64,000 nt of DNA from Paenibacillus_E qinlingensis (GCF_028746185.1 NZ_JAQIVH010000041.1:1-64000), one strand, 5' to 3'; shown: positions 8,307 to 16,990, counted from the first letter of the stretch. Notes: a model not told the origin generated them from the letters alone. Made by a program: numbers and translations.

Positions 8307-10037
8307 TTATACACGAACCATGCCGACTTGAACTTGTTTGTGACAGTCATGGCCATATCGCTTAACAATGGAACTACTTGATACTTCCCTGTTTGAAGCA
8401 GTTATTGGCACACAAATGACCATCTCTGGACTTGCACCTTCTACGATAAGCTCGCCTGCAGCACCAACTCCCTGAATGACCGCCAGGCGTCTCTTACGTT
8501 CCCAAGCATTAATCTCCTCACTTGTCATGCACGCAAAGCCACGCTTATCCGCTTCTTTCATTAATGTACGAAAAGATTCACGAACGAGGGGCTGTGCTTC
8601 GATGTGCAGTTGATGCACGAGGAAGTGTGCAACACCGCGCACGCTAGCTACTTCGTCAAGAAATGGCGTGATGATTGAGCTATCCGCCCAGCCTTTCAAA
8701 TCCATATCCTGCGTAAGGAAGCCCAGCTCTAGCACATTGTAGAGGCGATTCTGATCTTGACTCCAGGCCATAGGAAAATAGGGATGACACGTGCCAAAAG
8801 CAAAACCAACATTACCAGGCTTGCTCGGCCCGCGCGTCTGGTCCATTTCAATTCCATTTTGTTCACACCACTCAAACAGTTCGCCCCAACCTTCGAATCG
8901 GGTATAGTGATTTTTATTCGTAATCACAGAAGTCAGTTTAGCCGAGCGTTTCAACGCTTGAAGTTGCCTAGCAAATTCAGCCTTATTCCACGTCTTGCCT
9001 TCCATCGCATTCGCGCTTCGTTGTGAATCCAGCGCATTATAATGGAAAGCAAGTTCATGCCCATCCTCTTTAATTTGACGATATACGTCCTCGGAATACC
9101 CGGGCTCCAACATACACCATGTCGAGCGTACACCTAATTCCCGTAGCAGCTCTAATGCTGCAGTTGCTTGCGAATTGAGATTTCCATCACTATCATGGGA
9201 AATAGTCAGCACGTAATCGATACCATCTGGCCACACATCAACGAAGGGTAACGTCTTCCCGAGCGCCAAAGCTGAACCGATTAAACGCGAGATAACGGCT
9301 TCTCGCCAAAGGTCTGCATAAGGCTTAGCAAAGTACTTGCCACCTGTTTGCGTCGTCTGACGATCATACTCCCAGTGGAGTGCGCATCCATCGTCTGCTT
9401 TCAGGATCCCTTCATCCACATTACCTGTTCCATCTGCAGCAGGCACGCCATCGCCTAAGACAGGTGCCTCGCCTTGTTGCAGGCTGACAACCGTCGTAGG
9501 AACGTCAACACCCCAGCGTTCAATTACACCTTGCCCTATGGAGAATTGGAGAAACAGATAACCTGCCTCTTTCCCGTCACGTGTATAGGACTTAATCGAA
9601 CCACTCGCCTCTGACAGCGAATCCGCATCTACGATTGTCCAAGGATTAGCACCGATGAACCGCAGTTGATCGTCCACAGCCCCCTGCTCCTTAGGCACTG
9701 CCCCATTCGCGTAACCTACTGGCAAATAAGGGGTTCGCAGACAGCCAAGTCTTTTCGCCCATTTATTCAGCCCACCGAAAGAAATCAAGCGCCCCCCATT
9801 CCATACGTAATTCCATAATTCCTCATCGTCTGGATGAATCTCTTCATTCAGATTCGTTTCAATGAGAATATCAAATGAAGCAAGCGATTTCGCGGTTGTT
9901 ACTTGCACCCATTCGTAGGGAATCCCTGCGTGAGAAAGGATTTCTGCGATATAACTGCCATAGCAGTTGAGTCCATAGCTTCGTCTGCGCTGGGCCGCAG
10001 AATCATCCTTGAGGATACCTAGCCTCACCATGTTCAT
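8307..10037 (-). CDS. Polysaccharide-deacetylase-like protein with N-terminal amidotransferase-like domain
   Basis: 576 residues, cytoplasmic (no signal peptide). Residues 1 to about 260 look like a class I glutamine-amidotransferase-type flavodoxin domain (LGILKDDSAAQRRRSYGLN, GGRLISFGGLNKW) without a recognisable catalytic triad. From about 270, YVLTISHDSDGN, LGVRSTWCML and HELAFHYNALD follow the NodB/CE4 deacetylase pattern; HDSD (281-284) replaces the usual TFDDG and the second motif HxxxH is represented by H327/H332. Residues near 465-485 (FLVHQLHIEAQP) may be a further NodB motif. A role in N- or O-deacetylation of imported oligosaccharides is inferred. It precedes the SIS gene by 19 nt. 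Confidence 0.78.
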   Translation of the reverse strand: MNMVRLGILKDDSAAQRRRSYGLNCYGSYIAEILSHAGIPYEWVQVTTAKSLASFDILIETNLNEEIHPDDEELWNYVWNGGRLISFGGLNKWAKRLGCLRTPYLPVGYANGAVPKEQGAVDDQLRFIGANPWTIVDADSLSEASGSIKSYTRDGKEAGYLFLQFSIGQGVIERWGVDVPTTVVSLQQGEAPVLGDGVPAADGTGNVDEGILKADDGCALHWEYDRQTTQTGGKYFAKPYADLWREAVISRLIGSALALGKTLPFVDVWPDGIDYVLTISHDSDGNLNSQATAALELLRELGVRSTWCMLEPGYSEDVYRQIKEDGHELAFHYNALDSQRSANAMEGKTWNKAEFARQLQALKRSAKLTSVITNKNHYTRFEGWGELFEWCEQNGIEMDQTRGPSKPGNVGFAFGTCHPYFPMAWSQDQNRLYNVLELGFLTQDMDLKGWADSSIITPFLDEVASVRGVAHFLVHQLHIEAQPLVRESFRTLMKEADKRGFACMTSEEINAWERKRRLAVIQGVGAAGELIVEGASPEMVICVPITASNREVSSSSIVKRYGHDCHKQVQVGMVRV

Positions 10038-10051
10038 CTATGTGTTCCCTC

Positions 10052-10963
10052 CTAATAAATCCCCTGTTCGCCGTACTTTTTAGCTATCCGATTCGCTCCA
10101 AGTACGAGAATACAGCCGATAACTCCTTTAAATACGCCAACAGCTGTTGCAAAGCTATAATTGGATTGGTCAATTCCTTTATAGTACACATACGTATCCA
10201 GCACTTCAGCAATCTCTTTATTGTAGGCATTCCGCATCAAGAACAGCTGCTCAAAACCGCTATCCATCACATGTCCTAATCGGATAATTAATAAAATGAT
10301 GATCGTGCTGCGTATGCCTGGCAACGTGACATGCCAAATTTTGCGCCAGCGATTCGCTCCATCCATCGTCGACGCTTCATAGAGATCCGGATTAATGCCA
10401 GCGAGAGCGGCAAGAAACAGAATGGTCCCCCAGCCTACCTCTTTCCAAATCACTTGCAATACAATGAGCGGCCTGAAGAAATGCGGGTTCGAAAGAAAAC
10501 CGATCGGCTCTGTTTGATGGAAATATACTTCCAGTACATTGTTAATGAGCCCTTCACCACGCAGGAAAATAATGAAGATCCCCACAACAAATACCCATGA
10601 TAAAAAGTGCGGCAAATACACAATCGTTTGTACAAATCGCTTAAACAGTTCATTGCGGAGCTCATTCAAGAGTATGGCTAGTAGGATCGGTGCTGGAAAG
10701 GCGAAAGCGATCTGCATGACGGACAGCACTAACGTATTCCACATCACCTTCATTAATTCACTTTCAGCAAATAAGGCACGAAATTGATCTAATCCTACCC
10801 ATGGGCTTTTCAGAAAGCCTAGGAAAGGGCTGTACTCTTGAAAAGCAATCACGATACCTGCCATAGGGAGATACTTATAGATGATAAAATATAAAATGCC
10901 AGGCATCGCAAGCAGGAAGAGATAGCGATCTTTATACAGTCTTCTACGTAATGATGGCGTCAA
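10052..10963 (-). CDS. ABC transporter permease, LplB type (system 1)
   Basis: 303 residues with six predicted membrane helices. It is the first of the two permeases of a carbohydrate uptake-1 importer. The cytoplasmic ATPase-coupling EAA loop is EASTMDGANRWRKIWHVTLP, and the C-terminus KKYGEQGIY matches the LplB/YtcP-partner group. A TTG start at 10963 with AGGGAGGG nine bases upstream overlaps the propeller stop by 20 nt. It is separated from its LplC partner by the lipoprotein and propeller genes, which is an unusual order. No ATP-binding subunit is encoded nearby. Confidence 0.92.
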   Translation of the reverse strand: MTPSLRRRLYKDRYLFLLAMPGILYFIIYKYLPMAGIVIAFQEYSPFLGFLKSPWVGLDQFRALFAESELMKVMWNTLVLSVMQIAFAFPAPILLAILLNELRNELFKRFVQTIVYLPHFLSWVFVVGIFIIFLRGEGLINNVLEVYFHQTEPIGFLSNPHFFRPLIVLQVIWKEVGWGTILFLAALAGINPDLYEASTMDGANRWRKIWHVTLPGIRSTIIILLIIRLGHVMDSGFEQLFLMRNAYNKEIAEVLDTYVYYKGIDQSNYSFATAVGVFKGVIGCILVLGANRIAKKYGEQGIY

Positions 10964-12773
10964 CTGAGGCGTCCCTCCCTATCGTGTTCGTGTTCCTAAA
11001 ACTATACAAGGTATCTCCCACGGCAAAATACAGTTCACCCGTCGAAGCTCGGGCTGCCGCCCTTACTCTACCTGGCAGCTGCTCTTTTCTTACAATCTGT
11101 GTCGAATGTTCATCGAACCAAACCGCTTCATTCCCGATAAACGCTATCATGGTCCCCTCTGTCCCTTGGAGGAGCCAGCTGCATGGCTCAGTAGTTGGAA
11201 TGCGTTGGACAAACGCCATCGTGTTCGGATCAAAGAGATGAAGGGATGTCCCCGCTTGAATAAACACGTATAACTTTCCGGCTGCAATCGCATTGCCTGT
11301 TTGCTCATCTTCCACAAATGCGGTTTGATGCACGATACCCACCCCAGGCTTCCAGACACCGAATCCACAAGCTACTTCACGAGATGGAAGTCCACTCGCA
11401 CCGCCATTTGTCGTCAAATAAACATAGTGATCATCGGCCGCCAGTCCGCAAATTTGCTGACCATTGTTCAGTGGTTCGGGCCAAATGTGCACATCCTGGG
11501 TATCTGGATCTATACGACTTATCGCGCCGCCGTATTGCCCATATTTGGCCGACCATCCCGTCCAGACGCCGCCATCCGGACCTAGCACACTGCGTCCCTC
11601 CGGTCTGATATACGCTGGTGAAGCAGCTGTTAACATCCTGGGATTGCGATTATTTAATTGATCCCAAGGTTGCTCAGGATTATATATAAGATGATCTCCA
11701 CCCACATAGGCGGATAAATACAATCGCTCACCAACAGTTACCATCCCATACACTTCTCCACCGGCGTTGCAGACAGTAGCTGAATTCCAAGCTTCATCTC
11801 GTACAGAATCATAGCGGAATATCGTTTGACCAAAGCCACTGGACCCCCATACCTGACCGTTTGCATCCGTCATTAAGGTAAATATTCGGGTAGGTGTTGG
11901 ATCTGAAGGTATTCGCTGTAGCTCAGGAACATCTGATAGACCTTCGAGGATAAAATAATCTTGCCCGCGAACGCCAGCATACCGACCATTCGCTAAAGCT
12001 ATGACCGAGCATGATTGACCATTGGGCAGCGTAATCTCATTGATACGCAAACACGCCGGATCCAGATCAGGAATGCGTTGGAAGGAAGCAGCGTCATACC
12101 ATAACCGTTCTGTTCCTTTTTCTAAACAAATGAAAGAGCTATTCGCTTCCCGTACCGTATAACCAGGCGCATCCACGGATTGAAACTCGCCCTTTTGCAT
12201 ATCGTAGGCCATTAAGAAAGACTCACTGAAACCACCAGCGACGAAGATTGTTCCCGGAAGCCCTCCATAAACGGGACGACTGTAATGATTGGCTGGATTA
12301 TCCGACACTCTCCCCAGATTGTGCAGTTCATGAGTGATCGGATCATATCTCAGCAACCGGCATCCCGGCCAACTTCCGCCATAGACGTTCCCATCTGAAC
12401 CTAGTGTCAGATCCCAGAAATATTTTTCATCTGGATCAGATAACGGCGGCGCCCATTCGCGCGTTTGCAAATCTAGGCAATGGAGATAAGCGTGATTGGG
12501 ACAGGTCCCCACGATCAGTTTTTGATCGAACCAATTCACGAGCCCCCATGCCCCTTCATCTCCTGGTAACGGAATGACCTCATACGCATGACTCTTCGTA
12601 TCGACAAGAATAAGTGACCCTGTTCCTCCAGCTACAAAGTTGGAGAGAACCAGCTTCTCCCTTCCATCCAGCGGATCGATCATGACCGTTTTAGCCAAAA
12701 TATTAAAGTTCCTACAAGGACGACCCAGGTTTGTATACACAGCTTTCCCCCCAATTGGTAGATGGTAGAACAT
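10944..12773 (-). CDS. Cytoplasmic beta-propeller protein (WD40/PQQ-like repeats)
   Basis: 609 residues without signal peptide or membrane segments. Repeated blades carry patterns such as GSDGNVYGGSWPG, LPGTIFVAGGFSES, DANGQVWGSSGFGQT, GPDGGVWTGWSAKYG and ADDHYVYLTTNGG, about 45-60 residues apart, consistent with a seven- or eight-bladed propeller. It shares the PLPGDEGAWG/PLPGALGAWG block with the secreted propeller at 1706-4156. Cytoplasmic propellers in sugar operons include oligosaccharide lyases such as PL22, but no catalytic residues can be assigned here. It lies 16 nt after the lipoprotein gene. A GTG at 12740 with a G-rich Shine-Dalgarno is an alternative start. Confidence 0.82.
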   Translation of the reverse strand: MFYHLPIGGKAVYTNLGRPCRNFNILAKTVMIDPLDGREKLVLSNFVAGGTGSLILVDTKSHAYEVIPLPGDEGAWGLVNWFDQKLIVGTCPNHAYLHCLDLQTREWAPPLSDPDEKYFWDLTLGSDGNVYGGSWPGCRLLRYDPITHELHNLGRVSDNPANHYSRPVYGGLPGTIFVAGGFSESFLMAYDMQKGEFQSVDAPGYTVREANSSFICLEKGTERLWYDAASFQRIPDLDPACLRINEITLPNGQSCSVIALANGRYAGVRGQDYFILEGLSDVPELQRIPSDPTPTRIFTLMTDANGQVWGSSGFGQTIFRYDSVRDEAWNSATVCNAGGEVYGMVTVGERLYLSAYVGGDHLIYNPEQPWDQLNNRNPRMLTAASPAYIRPEGRSVLGPDGGVWTGWSAKYGQYGGAISRIDPDTQDVHIWPEPLNNGQQICGLAADDHYVYLTTNGGASGLPSREVACGFGVWKPGVGIVHQTAFVEDEQTGNAIAAGKLYVFIQAGTSLHLFDPNTMAFVQRIPTTEPCSWLLQGTEGTMIAFIGNEAVWFDEHSTQIVRKEQLPGRVRAAARASTGELYFAVGDTLYSFRNTNTIGRDASVDAIIT

Positions 12774-12789
12774 GTGAGACAGGTCTTAC

Positions 12790-14385
12790 TTACTGCCAGG
12801 CTTCTTTGGCATCTTTCATTTTAATACCCGCATTTATTTCCGTAATCATGGCTTCGCCGCCTTTGGTTTTCCATTCTTCAACTAATTTGCTCCAGTCTGA
12901 AACAGGACGAACGCCAGCTATCATTTTCGATTGCTCGTCGAGAAGATATTTTTTCATTTCCGCGCCTTTCGCAATTTCTGTTGGTGAAATAACTGCGTAG
13001 TTCGGGCTTTGGTAAAATTTTAATTGTGTATACTGCTTGGAAATCGCCGCAGTCAATTCTTTCAACTGAGGAAGTTTATACATGGCTGGATAGTCTACAT
13101 CCGTATCCTTTGACGGAACCATAACACCATCAAGCAGATATGTTGCCGGCACAAGCCCTTGCGTGATCGATGCTGGCTTCGCAACTCCAATCCCATCGGT
13201 AAGATCATAACCTTCACCAAGTCCACCGTATAAGAAATCGAAATCTTTATTTTTATCATTCTTTTGGTCATTCGGATAAAAGTTACGGGAGAAGTCCAAC
13301 ATGCTAAGAATACGTTTAACCTTATCTGGATCTTTACCTGCTTGTGCGGAAATAACTGTCATATTGGCGAATCCACGGCTTGCTGTAAAACCTTTGGAGC
13401 CATCGGGTGCTGTAAAGGCATCTAATGGAAGGAACTGTGCTTTCGGTTCAATCTTCAGCAGTCCGTCCATATATTGCTCCGACATTCCGCGTGGACTACC
13501 AATGAAAATCCCCGCTTTGCCTGAATAAAACTCCTTGTTCGTCGCTGCCCAATCCAGGGTTATGAAGTCTTTGGTCATCGCTCCTTCTTTATAGAGGTCC
13601 GCAAACCATTGAATCATCTCCTTACGCGCATTCGATACAATGCCAGGAATAAAGCGGTTCTTATCGTCTTTGTGGTACCAAGCATCTGGATCCCAATACG
13701 CGCCCATCGGAATCGGCCAGTTAATGTCTTTCCCTATTGCGAGTCCGTATGTATCGTTTTTACCGTTTTTATCTGGATCATTCTTCGTAAAAGCTAGCGC
13801 AATTTGCTTGAGCTCCTCATAGGAAGTCGGAGCTTTCAGACCTAAGCTGTCCAGCCAATCTTTGCGCACGACAACCGTGAAACCAAATTTCGGATTATAG
13901 CCTGGAATCGCATATACTTTGCCATTCACTCGGAACTGATCCCAGACGTAGTCAGGTACTAGTTTCAAAGATGGATAGTTTTTGATGTACTCATCTAAGG
14001 CTAGAAATGCGCCTTGCTTGGCAAATTTGCTGTATTTATCTGTTAATTCACCCGAAGGCAGTAAGGTTGCATCAGCTAGGCTGCCAGAAGCTAACGTGAC
14101 ATTTAATTTCTCTGTGTAGGAGCCGCTTGGTACTAACGCTGCTTGGTAGTCAACGTTAAACTTGTCGTTTATCTTCTGCACTGCTTTGGCATTTTGCGGC
14201 GGGACATCCCCATTAATAGACTTCATCGTTGTGATCGTAATTTTTTTAGCCGCTGGACTGTTCGTCGTTGGTGTGGTTGCTTTCGGTGATGATGATGGCG
14301 TTGACGCCCCGTTGGAGGTGCAGGCAGTTGCCGCAAGTGAAACACTTGAAGCCATTAACACGACTAATAACTTTTTACGATTCAT
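12790..14385 (-). CDS. Extracellular solute-binding lipoprotein (system 1, LplA/YtcQ-like)
   Basis: 531 residues. A lipoprotein signal (MNRKKLLVVLMASS...LAATAC) places Cys22 as the lipidated residue. The family 1 solute-binding fold shows FTKNDPDKNGKNDTYGLAIG, a calcium-loop-like DPDKNGKND segment that is common in this Paenibacillus LplA group. It captures an oligosaccharide at the cell surface for the LplB/LplC permeases. It sits between its two permeases, 64 nt after LplC. Its substrate cannot be read from sequence. Confidence 0.93.
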   Translation of the reverse strand: MNRKKLLVVLMASSVSLAATACTSNGASTPSSSPKATTPTTNSPAAKKITITTMKSINGDVPPQNAKAVQKINDKFNVDYQAALVPSGSYTEKLNVTLASGSLADATLLPSGELTDKYSKFAKQGAFLALDEYIKNYPSLKLVPDYVWDQFRVNGKVYAIPGYNPKFGFTVVVRKDWLDSLGLKAPTSYEELKQIALAFTKNDPDKNGKNDTYGLAIGKDINWPIPMGAYWDPDAWYHKDDKNRFIPGIVSNARKEMIQWFADLYKEGAMTKDFITLDWAATNKEFYSGKAGIFIGSPRGMSEQYMDGLLKIEPKAQFLPLDAFTAPDGSKGFTASRGFANMTVISAQAGKDPDKVKRILSMLDFSRNFYPNDQKNDKNKDFDFLYGGLGEGYDLTDGIGVAKPASITQGLVPATYLLDGVMVPSKDTDVDYPAMYKLPQLKELTAAISKQYTQLKFYQSPNYAVISPTEIAKGAEMKKYLLDEQSKMIAGVRPVSDWSKLVEEWKTKGGEAMITEINAGIKMKDAKEAWQ

Positions 14386-14449
14386 TGGTCACGTCCCCTT
14401 TTTAGTTAAAACCTGTGCATACATTTCCTTATCCCTGTTCAAAAGGAAG

Positions 14450-15322
14450 CTATCCTTTCACAGAACCGAGCATGACACCTTTTGCAAAATGCTTTTGCAG
14501 AAACGGATAAACTAGCAGGATCGGCAGCGTTGCAACCAAGATAGCCGCCATTTGAATGGTCTCTGGCGGAGGTGGATTTTCAACCATCGCGAGATCCATT
14601 CCCGTTAACGCTTTGGAATCGCTTTGTACAACAAGTTGACGTAAGATAACCTGAATGGGCCAATAAAAAGGATTATTTATGTAGAGGATGCCTGTGAAGT
14701 AGTTATTCCAATGGGTGACTGCGTAGAATAAGCAAAATGCGGCTAAAGCTGGCTTGGAAAGAGGTAATACGATTTTGCGGAAGATCGTCAGATCATTTGC
14801 ACCATCGATGACGGCTGCTTCATTCAACTCATTGGGAATGTTGAGGAAAAACTGACGCACCACAATGAGATTAAACGGGGCAATTGCGACTGGCAGAATT
14901 AACGACCATATCGAGTCTAGAAGTCCAGTTGCCTTCACGATAAGATACGTTGGAATAATGCCTGCAGAAAACAATAAAGTGATAAGGATAAGCAGCAGCA
15001 TCAGCTTCTGACCGTAGATGTTTCTAGTCAACGCATAAGCAAATGTACAAGTGAACAATAAATTGATTACAGTACCGATAATCGTAACAAGAATCGTGAT
15101 CCACATGGCATGAATAAAGGTTTCGGAGCCTAAAATATAGCGATATGCATCCGCCACCCATACACGTGGAAAAAGCAGCACTTCACTGTGTAAATATTGT
15201 TCCAGTGTTGTGAATGAAACCGAGAAGATGTAGAAAAACGGAAATAACATCGTCATCGAGATCCCGGCAAGCACAATAACATTCATCCAGTCGAAGATCC
15301 GACTCGACATCGGACGTCTCAT
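14450..15322 (-). CDS. ABC transporter permease, LplC/YtcP type (system 1)
   Basis: 290 residues with six membrane helices and the EAA loop EAAVIDGANDLTIFRKIVLP. The C-terminus FLQKHFAKGVMLGSVKG is the hallmark ending of the LplC group. It is the first gene of the system 1 operon: GGGGG lies five bases before the ATG, and operator-like repeat B (15336-15357) lies just upstream. It forms the channel with the LplB protein encoded at 10052. Confidence 0.93.
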   Translation of the reverse strand: MRRPMSSRIFDWMNVIVLAGISMTMLFPFFYIFSVSFTTLEQYLHSEVLLFPRVWVADAYRYILGSETFIHAMWITILVTIIGTVINLLFTCTFAYALTRNIYGQKLMLLLILITLLFSAGIIPTYLIVKATGLLDSIWSLILPVAIAPFNLIVVRQFFLNIPNELNEAAVIDGANDLTIFRKIVLPLSKPALAAFCLFYAVTHWNNYFTGILYINNPFYWPIQVILRQLVVQSDSKALTGMDLAMVENPPPPETIQMAAILVATLPILLVYPFLQKHFAKGVMLGSVKG

Positions 15323-15335
15323 GTAATCCCCCTTT

Positions 15336-15357
15336 CCAATTTACATGCAATTTATAT
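15336..15357 (-). promoter_or_regulatory. Operator-like direct repeat B, system 1 operon
   Basis: On the minus strand ATATAAATTGC is followed immediately by ATGTAAATTGG, two 11-bp direct repeats on the same face of the helix. It lies just upstream of the permease Shine-Dalgarno. The same double unit occurs at 15409 and 16836, so it is a likely binding site of the GntR-type regulator encoded next door. Confidence 0.7.
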
Positions 15358-15416
15358 TTGTGTTGTTACTTAATAAATTACAGGACTTCATCCACGTTGT
15401 CAACACAAATATAAAT
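15350..15416. promoter_or_regulatory. Perfect 16-bp inverted repeat between regulator and operon
   Basis: The arms ATTTATATTTGTGTTG (15350-15365) and CAACACAAATATAAAT (15401-15416) are exact reverse complements separated by 35 bp. They overlap the outer edges of direct repeats A and B, so the intergenic region is a symmetrical pair of sites, suggestive of DNA looping or of two dimers. Confidence 0.75.
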
Positions 15417-15430
15417 CGGATATAAACTGC
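15409..15430 (+). promoter_or_regulatory. Operator-like direct repeat A, system 1
   Basis: ATATAAATCGG followed by ATATAAACTGC on the plus strand, a double 11-bp unit matching sites B and C. It lies 14 bases beyond the 3' end of the regulator gene and upstream of the permease promoter region. Confidence 0.65.
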
Positions 15431-15443
15431 TATCTATACTGAC

Positions 15444-16820
15444 TTAGGTAAGAATTTCTGTTAAGCGTTGATTTAACGTATCCTCATCTTCGAGCATAGA
15501 CCAATTGAGCTGTGCAGCCTCCATGATTTTATCCAACTTCTCCGATGACAGCCCCATCTCCATGACTGACGTATACGTAGGGACGATATCGCGATACATC
15601 GTATATCGACTGAACGCCATGTCAGCCCCTTCTAATTCTGCCGCACTGCGAAGAGCTGGAATACTCGTTGTCTGCATCCTTAAGCCAATTTGAGATTCAT
15701 ACGAAGTAAAAAATTGCGCGAGCAGCGCCGCTTCGTCTTTGTTCTGCGAACGATTCGATATCGCGATACCGAACGTAATGAGCAGTGTTTTCGCTTCTTT
15801 CCCACGGGGAATCGGCGCAATATCAAAGTCAACTCCTTGCAGGTTCAGCAATCGATTGAGATGAAAGTACGAGGTAATGATCATGGATAACTTTCCCTGT
15901 GCGAATAAAGCTTCAGGTGTTAATGGCAAAGGCGCATTGGCTAAAAAATGCGGAAACATCATCGGCCCATCTAAGACTCGTCGATACTCATTCAGACCAT
16001 CCTTGATTTGCTCCACACATTGCGAAATGGATCCTTCCTTGCCGCGCGGCGCTTCAACACCGTTTTGCATCAAAAATAAAGGCCACCGATTTCGTGATCT
16101 GGTATAAAAATAGAAACCATACCTTGTATTCGCCTGAGTCAAAAGCTTCGCGTGCTCCGCTAGATCCGACCATGTCCAGCTTGAATCTGGCATAGGAAGC
16201 GACATTTCCCGAAAGTGTGATTTGTTATAACAAAGAACAAGCGGCGAGAACGAAAATGGCGCAGCATATACGTGACCTTCCTGGCTAAAACTTTGCGATA
16301 GCATACGATATTGTCCTTCAATAGGGGCTGTCGTTGCAAAATAGGAAGCTGCTTCACGATCGGCAGTTAAGCTGTAAAATACCGAATCGCTGAGCAGCGT
16401 GACATCGACTTGCCCTTCCTGTAAACGCGAGCGCAAGATGGACGTGTAGTCGCCGCCGCTTTCCGCAATTCGTACAATTTCAATATGCGGGTATCGCAAC
16501 TCAAATTGGTCTAGCAAGGTTGAGATTTGAACCGATTCTTCCAAATCAGCTGGATAAAGAAAACGAATTTGGCAGGTATGCTGCTTGAACCGTTCAATGA
16601 CCTGGTTACCCACAGACGGTATCTTCGTAATATAGCCTTCCTCAACCAGTATTTGCAGCCCTTTGCGGACAGAAAGATTGCTTAGATCGAACTTTTTAGA
16701 CAAATCTATTTCACTGGGTAAAAAGTCACCGGACTGCAGTGTACCCTGCATGATTTCTTTTCGAAGTGTGCCAACCATCTCATTTAAACGCTCTCGGAAT
16801 GATTTACGACCCTTAACCAA
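15444..16820 (-). CDS. GntR-type transcriptional regulator fused to a solute-binding-protein domain
   Basis: 458 residues, no signal peptide. Residues about 8-75 are a GntR winged helix (LPSEIDLSKKF, LSVRKGLQILVEEGYITKIP). From about 80 to 440 the protein resembles a family 1 extracellular solute-binding protein (QFELRYPHIEIVRI, APFSFSPLVLCYNKSHFRE, SWTWSDLAEHAKLL) but stays in the cytoplasm. The architecture implies a repressor whose effector is the oligosaccharide carried by the neighbouring importer. The start is a TTG at 16820 with GAGGGGGAG upstream. Operator-like repeats lie in its own promoter (16836-16857) and before the downstream operon, pointing to autoregulation and control of system 1; both are inference. 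Confidence 0.9.
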   Translation of the reverse strand: MVKGRKSFRERLNEMVGTLRKEIMQGTLQSGDFLPSEIDLSKKFDLSNLSVRKGLQILVEEGYITKIPSVGNQVIERFKQHTCQIRFLYPADLEESVQISTLLDQFELRYPHIEIVRIAESGGDYTSILRSRLQEGQVDVTLLSDSVFYSLTADREAASYFATTAPIEGQYRMLSQSFSQEGHVYAAPFSFSPLVLCYNKSHFREMSLPMPDSSWTWSDLAEHAKLLTQANTRYGFYFYTRSRNRWPLFLMQNGVEAPRGKEGSISQCVEQIKDGLNEYRRVLDGPMMFPHFLANAPLPLTPEALFAQGKLSMIITSYFHLNRLLNLQGVDFDIAPIPRGKEAKTLLITFGIAISNRSQNKDEAALLAQFFTSYESQIGLRMQTTSIPALRSAAELEGADMAFSRYTMYRDIVPTYTSVMEMGLSSEKLDKIMEAAQLNWSMLEDEDTLNQRLTEILT

Positions 16821-16835
16821 GATGACTCCCCCTCA

Positions 16836-16857
16836 CCAATTTATATCCAATTTAAAT
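16836..16857 (-). promoter_or_regulatory. Operator-like direct repeat C, regulator promoter
   Basis: On the minus strand ATTTAAATTGG is followed by ATATAAATTGG, two 11-bp direct repeats, 16 bases upstream of the TTG start of the GntR-fusion gene. It is nearly the consensus of sites A and B, which supports autoregulation. Confidence 0.7.
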
Positions 16858-16921
16858 TCGCTTGTTATTGTGTATTATTTTACCATGAGTGTTATTCGTT
16901 GTACATCAGTGGCTAGTAAAC

Positions 16922-16955
16922 AAAAAAACAGAGCCCGTTATTCACGGCACTCTGT
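16922..16955 (-). terminator. Terminator after the MgtC-like gene
   Basis: Minus-strand hairpin ACAGAGTGCCGT-GAATA-ACGGGCTCTGT followed by seven T residues, 36 nt past the stop codon. It separates this gene from the GntR regulator downstream. Confidence 0.9.
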
Positions 16956-16990
16956 TTCTATAACTTCAAAGGTATGTTCATAGGAATGTA

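Noticed and set aside
11301..11661. Overlapping plus-strand frames opposite the cytoplasmic propeller
   Set aside because: Shadow frames of a well-supported propeller gene; no ribosome binding site and compositionally odd.
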